Source: Sphagnum compactum
Taxonomy: Eukaryota > Bryophyta > Sphagnopsida > Sphagnales
Length of the DNA: 64,000 bases
Reading direction: 5' to 3'
Assembly: GCA_965153455.1 (NCBI GenBank)
Contig: OZ234503.1
Coordinates: 5,456,001 to 5,520,000 of the forward strand
The notes below the pieces were generated by a model. That model searched no databases, was not told the origin of the DNA, and worked only from the letters and a program-made list of their open reading frames with translations. Made by a program: the position numbers and the translations under genes. Below, one piece after another: positions 22,656 through 36,115 of this stretch (position 1 is the first letter of the stretch; each line of letters begins with the position of its first letter).

Positions 22656-24109
22656 TTAAATTTAAGCTCCAAGTTCCAACTTCCAAGGTGTTGCAATGGG
22701 CAATGGCACCATACTGCACAATTTTCTCAAACTCATTCCTAATGGACTTCCATTCCATGCCATAATCCATTGCACAATCATACTCATAACTTCAAAGTTC
22801 AAATTTCACAATTTCACATATTACTTAGAGTCTTCGACTTTAATGTTCACTATTCACAAATTGTACACAATGCACAGTGCACATTACAATTTACACCATA
22901 CACACACAAAGTTCAAATGAGGTTTACCTTCTAGCAACTTCCTCTTGCAAGCAAGAAAATGAGTGGCGAAAGGAACCCTAGGTGGGTAGGATCAAGTTGG
23001 CGAATGACTAAGATTGAGAGATGTGTTGTGACAAAAGTCTATGAATGTTGAGGAGAAGATGGCAACATGGAGAGCCATTAGGACAAGATTTGGCGATTTG
23101 ACAATGCAAACGCATCGCTTTGAAGGCGATAAGGCACAAAATGATGTACTGATTTTGACAATGGAATTTGTTGCCAACATTTGCTTTAGGTGAAAACTCG
23201 TCTTTTTTCCTTTAAAATCCAAGCTTACAAGTGGTTGGCCCAAAAAACTTGAGGAAATTTGGCCATTTTTTGCAAGAAAAAAAAACACTATTCTCGATTG
23301 AAACCCTCCAAAATCATTTCGTTTTTATTTTTTGGTTTTTACTTTTGCTTTCCAGCAAAATATTGCCGACAAGTGTTTTCTTTTTCATTTCAGATTTTTG
23401 TTGACACATGTTGATGGTGATGAATTTTTAAAAATATGTGCTAAAAACAGTAAAAAATCAAAATGTGGCAACTAACTGCCTTAGGATATCAGAAGATATG
23501 TCCAAGAACGACGATTTTTTTTTCCAGTTTTTCAAAAAATTCAGAAAATGGTGATTGTTTTAAAAAAAAAGTGAAGAATATTCCTATTTTCCTGAGTTAA
23601 TATCTGGTTTCACGGTGGTAACCTACTGTGGAAGAAGTAGGTGCTATGTATAGGTAGATAGGTAGGAAAATACCTAATTATTAGGTAAGTTGAGGGTTTA
23701 TAAATAGGTTAGGGCTGTTTTGACAACCTACCTACTAATAACCTGCTTGTGAATCACTTTCTAGCATTTCCATTGGTCTTTTAAAATTCTCATAAACTTA
23801 CCAAAACCCTATTGCAAATTTATCTATTAATTTCCTCAAAATGACACTTAAAAAATCAAACCACCCAAACCAGCAATTTCCTTGACCAAGACATTCTTTT
23901 CTTCACACCTATGCACAAGCCTATTCAACATCCTCTATATATTAATACACTACCTTATAGGTACTATAACCTTGTCTGTATATAACCAGGGTTAAAAAGC
24001 ATTTTGGGTAGGATCTAAAAGGTTGTCTACAAGTTACAATGATGCAAAAATGTAAATAAAACCTTTCTTGACTATTCTTCTCTCCTATTCACTTGTGCTC
24101 TCCTTTTCA
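22656..24109. other. Intergenic, nothing recognised
   Basis: No supported gene. Several short frames on both strands lack any domain. Confidence 0.5.
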
Positions 24110-24210
24110 TAATGAGTTGCCTCCAAAGGCTCTTTTTTTAGTTTTTTGGCTCAGCATGGGCCAATTTGATTGGCCCATCACCAAAAAAAAAAAAAACAGA
24201 AACCTTGGAG
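24110..24210 (-). repeat. Dispersed repeat family 5, inverted copy
   Basis: On the minus strand it reads CCAAGGTTTCTG, a T-run, GGTGATGGGCCAATCAAATTG and GCCCATGCTGAGC. This matches the copies at 11808 and 12140. Confidence 0.55.
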
Positions 24211-24534
24211 GCTCGTCAAAATAACAGTTTCTATGTGAGGATGGAGTGCCTCCCTTTATATAGGTGAGAAGGTGAGAACTTTGGGCAATGGGTATGAGAT
24301 AAAGTGAGGTGCTATTGAGAACACCCTTGAGGAACACATTGAGAACTTGAAGAACATCATGAGGAACCCATTGAGAACATAGGGGAACACAAGAAAAGAA
24401 AAATTCCATCCTCTCATCCCTCCCCCCTTCCCTGATCAGGAAAAAATATGATTTAGGCCGATATACAAAGGATTTTTCAGACATAAAATAGCTCGAATTC
24501 TCCAGATTTCCAGAAAATTTCCTCAATTTTTTTG

Positions 24535-24615
24535 GTTACATTCATATGTGGTATATAGCCAAATTTGGCTACAGTTTTTTTTGGGATGATGGTCACTCTG
24601 GCTACATCACAAAAT
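24535..24615 (-). repeat. Dispersed repeat family 1, inverted copy
   Basis: On the minus strand it reads TTTTGTGATGTAGCCAGAG, GACCATCATCCC, then TAGCCAAATTTGGCTATA, the palindromic core of family 1. Confidence 0.65.
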
Positions 24616-24621
24616 GGACCC

Positions 24622-24652
24622 CCAAAAGAAAAGAAAAGAAAAGAAAAGAAAC
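24622..24652. repeat. (AAAAG)n microsatellite
   Basis: Five to six units of AAAAG follow directly after the family 1 copy. Confidence 0.8.
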
Positions 24653-25049
24653 AACCAAATGGCTGTAGGAGGAGTGTAGGGGTACAACAGGACAGATTTT
24701 TTCATGATGGTAAAGTGTATCTGAGCGTGAAGGAACTTGTGTGGGCGAATCTAATTGAGCTGTAAAACAAATAACGGAAGTCCAATTGGCCACACCAGTT
24801 GCCGACGGCTGATCCTCTGCCTTTGGTGAAGGTTATGGCTACATGCCGAGTGATTGGATTGTCAATACTATTTGCTTGTGCTTGCACTCCAATTAGGCTA
24901 ACCCCGTCTGATGTCAAGATGGGGGATCAACATTCTTAAGCAGTAAATCCCGAAAACAGGTGTGTGTAATCAAGCAATCTTATGCAGAAAAATGGCATCA
25001 CATTTTGTTGCAATGGGGGAGGAGGTGCCAATCCCACCATGCCTGAGGA

Positions 25050-25270
25050 AACTACTTGTCCAGACAGGCACGAAGTAGCGGGCCAGAGTGAACCAGCATC
25101 GCACCAGCACACCATCGTATACGCTGGATGGATGACATGTGATCTTCTATATTATTAGTGTATTAGCCATGTCCTGATTGTTATGTTCTTTTGTGACATG
25201 TGTTTTCGTGCTTTTATTTGCATTATACTTCTTCTGATGGATGGGTTCCCATCCTTGCCTTTTAAAAAGA
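25050..25270 (+). repeat. Repeat family 6 fragment (third copy)
   Basis: GGGCCAGAGTGAACCAGCATC, CACCAGCACACCAT and GGATGGATGACATGTGA match the blocks at about 60770-60830 and 62965-63035. The segment then runs through T-rich sequence to a GATGGATGGGTTCCCATCC and an A-rich tail (25265-25300). The A-rich tail would fit a retroposon 3' end. Confidence 0.5.
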
Positions 25271-25300
25271 AAAAATAAAAAGAAAAAATTAAAAAAAAAA

Positions 25301-28156
25301 TGTATATACAATGTTTTTCTTCTTATCTAGTAATCACCAAGTGCATTACTTAGAACAATTCCACCCATATTCGGCATTTGGCCCTACTAAAATATTTCTG
25401 GCATTCAAGATTATTTATCAATTACAGTTTCCCAAGCCCCCACCCCATAAGCCTGAAAGTTGGACTGAAAAAAGGTCAGAATCTATTAATTCTAAATTAC
25501 TTAAACCAATCAATATATTTATTTGCTGAATCAGAAGAACCCACTTTCCAGTATCCTCAAGAAAATCTACATTGGCCATGTGTATACTGTATCCTAGGCT
25601 AGCATTGAGCCTCCAGATTTGAGTGGCATTTTGAATCCAGGATAGTACTATATCTGTCCCTTATTACTTAGGGTTGGAAATAGGTCATGTTCACTAAAAC
25701 CTGTAAGAAATAGGTAGTACCTTAAAACTAGCTTAAAAGATTATTAAAGTACTTTGCACATGAAGCTCTAGAAGGAAGGGAAGGAAAATGGCTTCCTATA
25801 TATTCCACTCATTTCAAAGATCTGCTCCATCATTTGTATTTCATTTTGATGTTTCACAATTCTGGTTTACTTGTGTTTTTCATCTTATGTTATGGAACTA
25901 ACCATCCTTTAAATTTCATTTTGATTTTTTATGTTTTACAATTTTGGTTTAATTGTGTTTTTAATCTTATGGAACCAAAAAAAAACAAGGGGGGGGGGGG
26001 GGGGGGATTTTAAATACTTTGGTGAAAGGGAAAAGTAGTCCAACAAGACTATTGATTAGAATGAAAATTAATTTAACAACCCTTTCTATTCCTTTCTTTG
26101 TATACACTTTGAAATCAATAGAAAAACAAAAAAAAATCAACACCAGCTTAAAATACCTTGTTTTATTTCAAAACTCAAAACCTTTAGAAAAGGGCTATTT
26201 CCAAATCAACAATTTTTACTAGATATTGATGCTTGGTATTCTTAAATCACCTTCTTCCATAAGTTATAGAACTATTATCCCATTTTAACCTTTTAAGAAT
26301 TTTAAAATGACGTCATAAATCTTTTACCAATAAATGTGTTAAATATGTGAAGTCCATGGCATGATAATTACATTAACTTTTGTTAAACTTAAACATAGTT
26401 GCCCTTCAGATTGCCTCATTTATTCCATGTTTGTCAACTAAAAATACAAACATTCTTGAAATTTTTGTAAAATTACTAGTTATATTTTTCTATAGGTGTA
26501 TTTTCCCTGCAAAAATATGTTTCTTTGGGTAATTATACTGACCTAAGTACCACATGCCCAATTCACTTAAGTCACATACCTTTCCAACTATAGTATATAA
26601 CTACTCATATTTCTCCACTTCACTCTTCTTCATTCTTTGATACTCATCCCAATTTTTTTGACTAAAGAAGCAATAGAAAACACTCACTCAGATTTCTTAA
26701 TACACACAAACCTATACCCACATAATCCATATAGTAGAGAGCCACCATTAACAACTAATGTTACACACATACAATTTCACATTCTCAACTATTGACACAC
26801 TTCAACACACATACACAACAAAATACACCATATTCTCAGATTCTTTGTTGTTGTTTTGCTTAAGGTATTATAAAATTGGAGTGCATCTACATTTCTTTAG
26901 TCCTTCAGAAAATGACCCCAAACAGTTTTTAAATCATCTCTTTAATATAATCCTAGCACAATGGTTACACTTTAACAAAGTCTAACCTCTTGTAATTGAC
27001 TACCATTGTCCGAAAGTAAACGTAGTGACAATAGACACCACAAGGGATGACAAAGCTGACGGGACATTCTTTTTTGAAGTTGAAAATTATGTGAATATTA
27101 AAAATATTGGGTTGCATATATTGGTTGTTGGGCAAAAGTTAAAACTCAATTAGTTTTATAGCATGATTTAATTTTTTAAAAAATTCAAATATAATTAATA
27201 TAGGTATTAAAAATTAGAAAAAAAAACATATATACAAAAAACTTTCACTATTAATTGTTAATAGGTTCAATTAGTAAATTAGTAATTGAATGCAATTTGA
27301 TGACATTTGAGGAACATTGAGGATGAAGAAGGTGTAATATGATATATATGTTGTTTAAGTTTAGAATGGAAGAGATAGTACTAATGAGGTGATATTTTCT
27401 CAGTGAAAATAAAGAAGTGAGGAAGGCCCAAATGAACTTGGCGGTCCACTTACTTGAGTTGTAATGCATGCTTTGCTTGCTTTAATTTTGGAACATAAAA
27501 GCCCCTTTTAAATTTTTTTTTCTCATGAAAACAAACCAAGTTTTCATTTTATTTCATTGTTTGAAATGAGTTTATGGGTGCCAAACATAGTCTTCATCAT
27601 TTGCAATGTGATTTAATATATGAATGTTTGTTGACGTGTTTTAGAACTAAATTTAAGCATTTCATGCATAATGTTTCTTTAGTTATGCACAATATTCACC
27701 TTCAGTCATCATTTCTCATGCCTTCAACTAAAACTAAAAATTCAAACAAATATATGATTTTGAAATTTAATGCAAATACAATATTGAATTAATTTTAGAA
27801 TGATTTAAATATGTGGTTATTAAAATTTTAAATAATAATGTGGGTAAAATTAAAGCTCCCTCACACAATACTCCCCAAACAATATAGGCCTCTTTCATGC
27901 ATGTAGTGGGCAACATTAACACATATTGTTCCCCTTGCAAAACAAAGCTTTCAATCTTAAATTAACTAAAATTGATAATTAACCATAAGTTGTTGCTTAG
28001 GTGAATAACTCAACCTAACAAGACTCATTGAAAGGAAAATGTGAAAGAATTTGCCATTGTTCGCTTAAGGATGCACCAATCATTTGTAAAACAAGTTGGA
28101 ACTGTAATAGTAGATTACCTTGGAGTTTCTTTTGTTACATGCAATGTTTTTATTTT
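25301..28156. other. Intergenic AT-rich with an 18-base G-run
   Basis: An unbroken run of 18 G lies at 25989-26006. No gene was recognised. The composition is uniformly AT-rich. Confidence 0.6.
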
Positions 28157-28265
28157 TGTCAATTTTGTGATGTAGTGGAAATGATGATTATCCACATGAA
28201 GATTTAATGAAATTTGACTATATTTAACTAGATATGAAAATCAAAAGATTTGAACATCCATTTAT
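28157..28265 (+). repeat. Dispersed repeat family 1 copy
   Basis: CAATTTTGTGATGTAGTGG, GATGATTATCCACATGAAGA and TTGACTATATTTAACTAGATATGAAAATC, followed by TTTGAACATCC, match the family order. Confidence 0.6.
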
Positions 28266-31200
28266 ATTTTTGCCCTCGAAACTTATTACAAAAGTCAATT
28301 GATTTTGTTTTGCCCTCCTCTTTCCCCCTCCCACCCAGTTGGAATTTGGTGATCATGGACCTTTTTTCATTAAAAAACCCTTCATAAAGGTTGAAATCAA
28401 GTAATTGTGACAAAAAATGTGAAAATTCCTAAAGAAATCAACAATTAAATGTATAGGGACTCACCAATATGCATATATTGGATGTATGTGTTTGAATATC
28501 ATGTCCACATATGACTATTTCACCTAGAAAGTTTAGTATTGCTAAACTTTTGAAAATAAGATTTAAAAAAAAAAAAGATATAAATTATTCATGGCTTTTG
28601 TTGAAAGTCATACATAGGAAAAAAAATGGAGATCCTAGGATTTTATAATGGATTTGAGATAGTATCCAAGGAATTTGCACAAGTAGTAAATTTTGATGGG
28701 ATTCAACAAGAAAAAAAATCTCTATTTTCTTCAATAACATGATGTATTCGAGTGTGTCTACTTAAATTATTATGCAAGCAACATGTTACATGCTATCATA
28801 AAGAGATTTTAACTCAAATCCAAAGTTTTGTGTAGAAACTATTCATATTGTACTTTAACTGAAAATGACATTAAGTCTTCATAAATGACAACAAAAAAGA
28901 TAACACATAAAAAAGCTTGAAACTAGAAGAAATTATTAGATGTTGAATCACTTGAAAGTTAATGATTATGAAATATATATGCTATTTAAGACAAGTAAAA
29001 CTAAAACAAAACGTGAAATCTCCAAGTGCATGTGTTGTCTCCATATAGTTGAGAAGACAAGGCCTTGAGCAATTGATGATAGAGGGAGAAATCACTTTTT
29101 TTTTTGGGGTCCAATAAAAAGGAAGATAAATCTTAAGCGGGAGTTAACAAAATAGAGAAAAATAAGAGTGAAAGGACATATTGACATTCACCACATTGAG
29201 GAGGATGAAAAGTTAGCCTAGGTTGAATAGTAAAATACATAATGATTAAATTTGAAAATTAAGTTGAAATGGATGGGACTCAACTTATTTGCAACTAGAA
29301 AAGAAAAATATGCAATGTGTAGCACATCGTCTTGTGCAACATGAAGATTGTCCATGTTAAAAGGGGCACCTCCAAAATTCATTCATTATGCTTATGTTAC
29401 AATTGCACATTGTTTGGAAGAATGAAGAATATTACAATTGAGAAAATTTGTTGAAAAGAGAACACAATATGTTAGAAAATAGAAATTTTGAAGGCATCCT
29501 TGATTATGAAAAATGATACTTGGGAACTATGTTGAACTCCCTACAAATGACATGATGCATTCTTCACAAGTGGTTGTTCATCTTCAAGCATATTGGAGTG
29601 TATGAATAAAGCCCAAAATCATAATAAATAATTAGAGGATGTTTTCAAAATTCAAGGTAATCATTAGACTTTGTTCAACTTGTAGCAAAATTTTCACTCA
29701 TTTGCACAATCTTAAGCTTTGAAATTGTTCATTGTATAGAAAATGATCAAATGAATAATGAATGTGACATATGCCATTCCAAGGAAGCATTACAATAAAA
29801 TTGTCAATTTAAAAAAAATAAAATTTTAGGATTTACTATGTTGTTGGAATTTGTTTCAATGTGAACAAGGCCTTTTTGTGTCTAATGTGGTTTATCCCAA
29901 AGGGTGGCTTTGCAGTCTCATCTTTTGGGTTATGCAATTCCAAAGCACACCAAAAGGATAGGAGGTGTGCTTAACATCAAAGTTTGTGTTTTCAGTTTTT
30001 TTTTTTTTTTTTTTTGGAACTTGAATTCTTGCAATTATAAATGAATAAATTTGTCTATCGGGTGCATGTTTTTATATTTGTAATTTTGTTAGTTTCAATA
30101 ATTTGGGCATCAATCTAGTAGCTCATGACAAAATGCTTATATATTATAATTTAATAAATTATTTTTAAACACAAAAAAAAATTGGTTTGTAAGCTTCAAA
30201 AGTTTTGTGTGTATGCATTTTCAAATAATCACTACATTGAGTGTGGAACTAGATAGCAAACATTTTCAAAAAATTACAATTTCAAAGCATATAATATTTA
30301 ATCCAACCTTAATCATTAATGATTATTCTATATCCATAACAAGGAGATTAATGGAAATTTTTGCTTTACTTGGACAATTATTAGAGTTTTGAAGTGTCTC
30401 CACTAACAATGCCAACAAATTTTTTTTTGATAAAATTTAAGATGAAGGACAAGTATGAATGTGACACTTTAAAAATTCACATAATAATTATGGACAGAGA
30501 AAAACAATCATTAAATATTCTTGGGATTTAAATCTCAATAAAATATCTAAAATGCTCCAAGATTGAATGTGGAGGAATATAATTGATTAGAGATTTTGTT
30601 TGGCAATGACATACATAAGTTTAACAATGAGTCAAAACTTGAGAACACTAGAAGAAATTGTGGATATACAAAAGGTTTTCAAAACCATATTGTGGAAAGT
30701 GTTGCGATGTGTGTGATAAGGCCTGACCTTATTGCTACATGCAACATAGTTACCCACTATATAGAATCCACATAATGTTTATTGGAAGGAGGTTAAAGGT
30801 ATCTCACAATGGAACAAACATTACGAGTTACAAGACTTGGTAGATGCAAAAGAAATGATTCTTTTGAGTTATTGTGGTTATAATTGGGCGGAAGAGACTT
30901 GAATACAAAGAAATTTACTACAAGGATCATTAAAATTTGAACAAGGGAACAATTACATGAAGCATCCTACTTATATGGTTCTCTCTATTATCAAGGTTGT
31001 AATTTATGGTAGCTACACAAGGCATGGAGGATACTAAGATATGCACATGGAAATGATTTCTGGGGTTTACATTTATGCGAAAAAGCAAGACAATTGTTCT
31101 TCCAAACAATGCCAAAAGCAATATCATAGCCCATATCGAGAATCATATTGATGATGGTTGGGCAAAACATTTAGATATATCTTTGGTATTTTTGTGAAGG

Positions 31201-32664
31201 AAATGGTAATTGAGAGTGAAGGTCTTTGACTAATGTTCATCCACCAACATGGGTGCTAATTTAAAAATTAGCAAAGTAGTAATACCTTGACCTAATTATT
31301 CACAATTAATTATGGGTGACTTTTGAATTATGATTATATTTCTTTGTTGATGTTCGGTTTTTCTCACTTTGGGCACCAAAATTTTTTAACAAACATTTGG
31401 GGGTGGCAAAACAAAATGTCCTAGCCTAATAAGGGACATAATATACAAATGAGTTAATTGTATTCACCACCAAAGACAAACACATGGGTACATGGCATGG
31501 CCACCTTGCAAATGGTGTGCATTCAACTCCCACCATGTGCATGCAAGGTACACTACTAATCATATTCTATCATTGTCACCAAATAATTACTTGAAGAAGT
31601 AGGAATCAAAAGTGAATGCACAAACATCCAAGTCCAAAACAAAGCCCTTGGGTCTAAGAACAAAGACATTGTGGGTTTTGTTGTGTAGGCTACCTATAGC
31701 CCAAGGATGTGGGCTTTACTGAGCCTAAAGACATGCTTCAATTTTTAAATTTTCTTTAACATTTTAAAATTATTATTATTATTATTTTCCATGACACCTG
31801 CTACATTACTAGGTATAAATGAGAATAAAAAGACAAAAAGTAATGGGGACGGTGTTTCAAAAAACAGAATGCTTTACACTAGTGGAACAAAATGGTCGTA
31901 GTTTCATTTTTTTGAAACGGCCGTGAAACAAACGGTGGAGGAAAAAATAAAACGGTGGAGGAAAAAATAAGCTATGTAACATGACCTCCGATTTTAGCCA
32001 AAGAATTGGAATAGGTCTTTACGCAAACATGTTGAAAAACATTTGACAAGTTATAAATTCTCAAATGGTAAAGTTCTTTTGATTTCTTTATTTTGCAGGT
32101 TTTTAGTGTTATATAAATCCCCATCACAACCATGATCTCTTGACTCCAAATTCATTACAATCTCTCTTAAAATTGGACAAGACAAACCTCAAATAGATCA
32201 CCCCCATTTGGGTATTGTGTAAGTTGCCTACAAGGATGTTTTTTTTAGGTGGCAATGTTTGGCTATTTTGTACCCCTAAATTTAAATAAAAAATAAAAAA
32301 TTCTGGAGATTTTTTGTGGGGATTTTTTTTTTCTTTTCATTGTAAAATGTGATTTCTCAGCAAGAAAATCAGCAGTTTTATGAAATTGAGGATTTGAAAA
32401 AATAGAAAAAATAATATTAAATAATATAAAAAATGGGTACCGAGTTATAAATTGCAATTATAATTAGTGCTCAGTTTGATGTTTTGTTATTCAAATCTTT
32501 CTTTCATTAAGGTGTTGACGATTAAGTTATTTACGTGAGCATGTTAATTACTTAAATTGCATGTGACAATTGGGATCCTCTTTGTAACCAACTCCCTTTT
32601 CCAGAAAATATAAAAGAAAATAATCCAATTTTACAATTTATGCAATGTTTAAGCATCCGATTTT
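28266..32664. other. Intergenic AT-rich desert
   Basis: About 4.4 kb without a supported gene, tandem array or readable transposon. It includes a T-run at about 29998-30015 and (ATT)n near 31770-31787. Confidence 0.6.
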
Positions 32665-33155
32665 ACATTGCTGCAATAATCCTGAATCCCAATGTTTTTA
32701 CATCAATAATTCCAAATCCTAATTTTTTACATTGATAAATAATCTAAACTGCAAATTTTCACATTGATAATTCTAAGTCCCAATTTTGTACATTGATAAA
32801 TTCTAAATCCCAATTTTTCACATTGATAATTCTAAATCCCAAACGTTTACATTGATAATTCTAAATCCTAAATTTTTACATTGATAATTCTAAATCCCAG
32901 TTTTTTTCACATTGATAAGTCTAAATCCCAAATTTTTTACACTGATAATTCTAAATCCTAATTTTTTTTACATTGATAATTCTAAACCCCAAATGTTCAC
33001 ATTGAGAATCTAAATCCCAAATTTTGAAAATGATAATTCTAAATCCCAATTTTTTTACATTGATAAGTCTAAATCCCAAATTTGTTACATTGATAATTCT
33101 TAATCCCAATTTTTTTGCATTGATAATTCTAAATCTCAATTTTGTTTACATTGAT
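32665..33155 (+). repeat. 30-bp minisatellite, about 16 units
   Basis: The unit is close to ACATTGATAATTCTAAATCC followed by CAATTTTTT. About 16 diverged copies run end to end, with unit lengths of 27-32 bp because of the T-run. The repeat makes open frames on both strands (Ile-Leu-Asn-Pro-Asn-Phe on one) that are products of the repeat and not genes. Confidence 0.9.
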
Positions 33156-33224
33156 TTTTTTACAGTGGGAGGAAATTGGGAGAGTCTAGACGGATTAGAG
33201 AAACAGGGTAATAAGTAGTAGTAA

Positions 33225-33530
33225 GTACTGGATGGGGACGACGGACGCCAAGTTGGGAGCGGAACCGGAACTGGAGACGTACAGCCCCCGAGCGATCGAC
33301 CGACCGACAGAACCGGGCCAGTCACGCAACAGTGGCGGGCCGGTTGCGGTTCTAGTGGACCGGGCGGCCCACGTGACGGGGACAGTGTCGTCCCGGGCCG
33401 GTTGCTTGTTGTCCGGATGCCGCGTCCCGGTAACAGAAGATTGTAAATGGGACACACAGCACAGCACTGCACAGCACAGCACTGCACAGCACAGCACAGC
33501 ACAGCACGCCTCCCTTCTGGGCTAGTAAGG
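33225..33530. other. GC-rich island of unknown nature
   Basis: About 300 bp with much higher GC and CpG content than the surroundings. It starts directly after the minisatellite and ends in a CACAG/CACTG-type repeat (33450-33507). It contains a G-box-like CCACGTGACG at about 33369. Frames are open on both strands, as expected for GC-rich DNA, but no domain is recognised. It could be the detached promoter or first exon of a gene, or a fragment of foreign or mobile origin. Confidence 0.5.
33450..33507. repeat. CACAG/CACTG short tandem repeat
   Basis: Alternating ACAGC and ACTGC pentamers, at least ten units. On the plus strand this would read His-Ser-Thr-Ala-Gln. Confidence 0.85.
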
Positions 33531-35514
33531 AATCAGCTGTGGAAGACGGTTTTTACTTTTTTACATTTACTTTTTACAGACTAGGTTATTTTGCTAAAAA
33601 GTTGAGAGAGGTAAAACGTTTTACCCCCCTTCCCTCTTCCCCTATCCCCCCAACAAGTGTAAAGTATAATCTTTGCAAGCCTCTTTTCAATACAACCACT
33701 ACCTTACTCTATTTACAAGCTTTCAATTCATTTGGATAAACGGACTCCACAACATTCCAAATTCATGTAACTAGTCATTTGTGTTCCGTTCCATATGATG
33801 AAGTAAATTTTTACTGAATTTTTTTGGGTGGTTTTGAAAAAAAATAAATTTAATTACCGAGTTGTTCCTTCAAATGAAAATGGTCTAGAAAGGAAATAAT
33901 AATAATAATAATAATAGTATTAAATACCTTCTTCAATACATGAACAAATGCTGTGTGAAAATCCTAGTTATGTACATGACAACTTCCAATAGTCAGTTTA
34001 TTTACCTTGGGGGTAAAACCAACATAAATGGAGTGGAGTAATTTTGTGGAGGTCGATAAAGAATCAACTTTTTGCCTAATTGTGAGAGAGAAGTAGAGAG
34101 AGAGAGAGAGAATCTCGGGAATTTGAGTATGCAGCCATCATTCCTTGTTTCTCAAACAAACTTGGGTGCGGGGGGAATGGCTTTGCGTGAACTACACTAT
34201 CAAGACATCTAGCTGATGAATGAAAGTGGAAGGTAGGTAATAATCCTTACAACTAAAATCATAACATCATCCATCAATCACTTAAGAAACTATGAAATAA
34301 TTCCATACAAGAAACCGTTGGAAGGAAATATGCTTATGTATATCTATATATATGGGTACAAGCATCTCTATTATCACCACCACCTTACCCTAAACTAAGG
34401 TTTAATATTATCACCATCGTACCCTAAACTAAGGGGAGGAATGAAGTGCATTTTATTGTGACGAATTACTGTTGAACAATAATTATTATCAAACAACACT
34501 TTGTTGTGTGACAAATTTCTAAACTCCACACGAAATATACCTTGCCCTAAGGTCAGTTTGGTCATTAAATAATCTTCAAAATAGTGAAATAAAATTTTGT
34601 GAAAATATGAAGTTGACATGTTGAAAATCATCATAAATATCATAGGCTACACTGTGAATAATTTCACTACTCATATCACAATATTATAGTAGATGATGGA
34701 AAAATATATAATTTCAAAATTAGAATAAGAATTCATTTTTTGAAATATATGTATATATATATATATTCATGTTGTCAATGTGAAAACTGACCCTAGGCTA
34801 CAGTAATTGTTTGTTAATTAAAAGATTCTCGGACAACACCGATGAGGGCCTAGGTCCTACCTGATAATAATATTTGCTGACTAATTTAGAACATAGGTTG
34901 GACTTGGGAATGCACGACCAGATAATGCATATTGGATGACTAATTTACAATATACGTGACATTGTGGGACTTGAAAAAGAAAATCCAAAGAAACCGTAAG
35001 GTGTAGGATATAATAATTGCACATTCCAACTTTTTGAATGTCTTGGTGGGCTGGGTGGATGCGGAAATTGCAAATTTAGGAAAAGAAATAAATAAAGGCC
35101 CTCATATTCTCCCTACCTGACTTCTGTATTCTTCTTGAATTTTTTTCAATGAATTTTTCAAGGTTTTCACAGGATGTAACAGGGATGAAAATTGATAAGT
35201 AATAAAACACACCCAAAGGAAGAGGTAGTTGGAAATTATTTCAGCAGGAGGATAATAATGGCTATTATGGGGATTTTTTGGGCAAATTTATGCTTTTTCT
35301 TTCAAAGTAATGAAAAATTAGGATTTTGACACATAAAAAAATATTTTTGTGAAAAAAATGGCCTTCATTTGCCAGATTCCTACAAAAGGAATCTTAATTT
35401 CTTTACTATAGACATGTTAAACAAGTGGCTTACAATTCATATGTTGCAATAATCAACACATCCATAAGCACCATTTCCAAGTTCTTGATCATATCTTGCC
35501 TATAGCTAAATTTT
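33531..35514. other. Intergenic with microsatellites
   Basis: (AAT)n lies at about 33898-33918, (GA)n at about 34091-34111, and a short (AT)n at about 34750-34766. No gene was recognised. Confidence 0.6.
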
Positions 35515-35560
35515 CTGGTGGAGATTGGCAGCTTGACTACATCACAAAATTGCCAAAAAA
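35515..35560 (-). repeat. Dispersed repeat family 1, short inverted fragment
   Basis: On the minus strand it reads GCAATTTTGTGATGTAGTCAAG, the conserved left end of the family. The rest is lost. Confidence 0.4.
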
Positions 35561-35837
35561 AATCAATTGGCAGCCAGTTTATTTATTTATTTTTCAAATT
35601 TTCAATATAAAAAAAGCTGAATTTCTCCAAAACTTTACACAAATTAGTAGAATTTACACTAGTAGGGAAAAAAAAAACTTGCCAAAACTTTCCCAAATTT
35701 TTGTGGGGGAAAAAAAAAAGAAAAAGTTATCCATAAAGTCAGGCAAAGACGGCACCGTAACCCCCTGTTTACGTTAACATGGGGGACGAGATTTTAACAA
35801 ACAGGAGAAAAGAGTACACTGGGCTTCAAGGGGGCAT

Positions 35838-36115
35838 GAAACTCAGTTTAGCAGCAAACTTGGTGCTAAACTGAGTTTGCCTTCTCCTTTCTTTTCCTGA
35901 ACGCTTTCAACCAATCACTGCTGCTGCTATGTGTAATTTAGCTATAAATGTTCTGGAGCCTGGTGCATTTAATCCCGAGTCTCAGTATTTCAGGCCCTTA
36001 TTTAATAAAAAATTTCATGACTTTGCCGACAACAGCCATGAGGGGATGAAGCATCAAATGAGGGGTGCAACTCAGGCCCAACAGGGCATGACTTTACGGA
36101 CAACTCTAATTTGTG
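35838..36115 (+). repeat. Dispersed repeat family 2, copy with terminal hairpin
   Basis: The copy starts with a perfect hairpin: AAACTCAGTTTAGCA (35839-35853), a 10-nt loop, and the exact complement (35864-35878). The family series follows: CCTTTCTTTTCCTGAACGC, CACTGCTGCTGCTATG, TAATCCCGAGTCTCAG, GCAACTCAGGCCCAACAGGG, GACTTTACGGACAACT and an A-run. Confidence 0.65.

Noticed and set aside
24107-24526. 139-codon minus-strand frame
   Set aside because: It runs through a family 5 copy and loose GAGAACAC repeats, includes a homopolymer Phe run, and has no domain.
33024-33218. Ile-Leu-Asn-Pro-Asn-Phe repeat protein
   Set aside because: It is the translation of the 30-bp minisatellite, and unit lengths are not multiples of three across the array.
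33146-33525. Frames of 97-118 codons on both strands of the GC-rich island
   Set aside because: Stop codons are rare in GC-rich DNA, and the Cys/Ala/Val or His/Ser/Thr/Ala/Gln stretches come from the CACAG repeat. No domain is visible.
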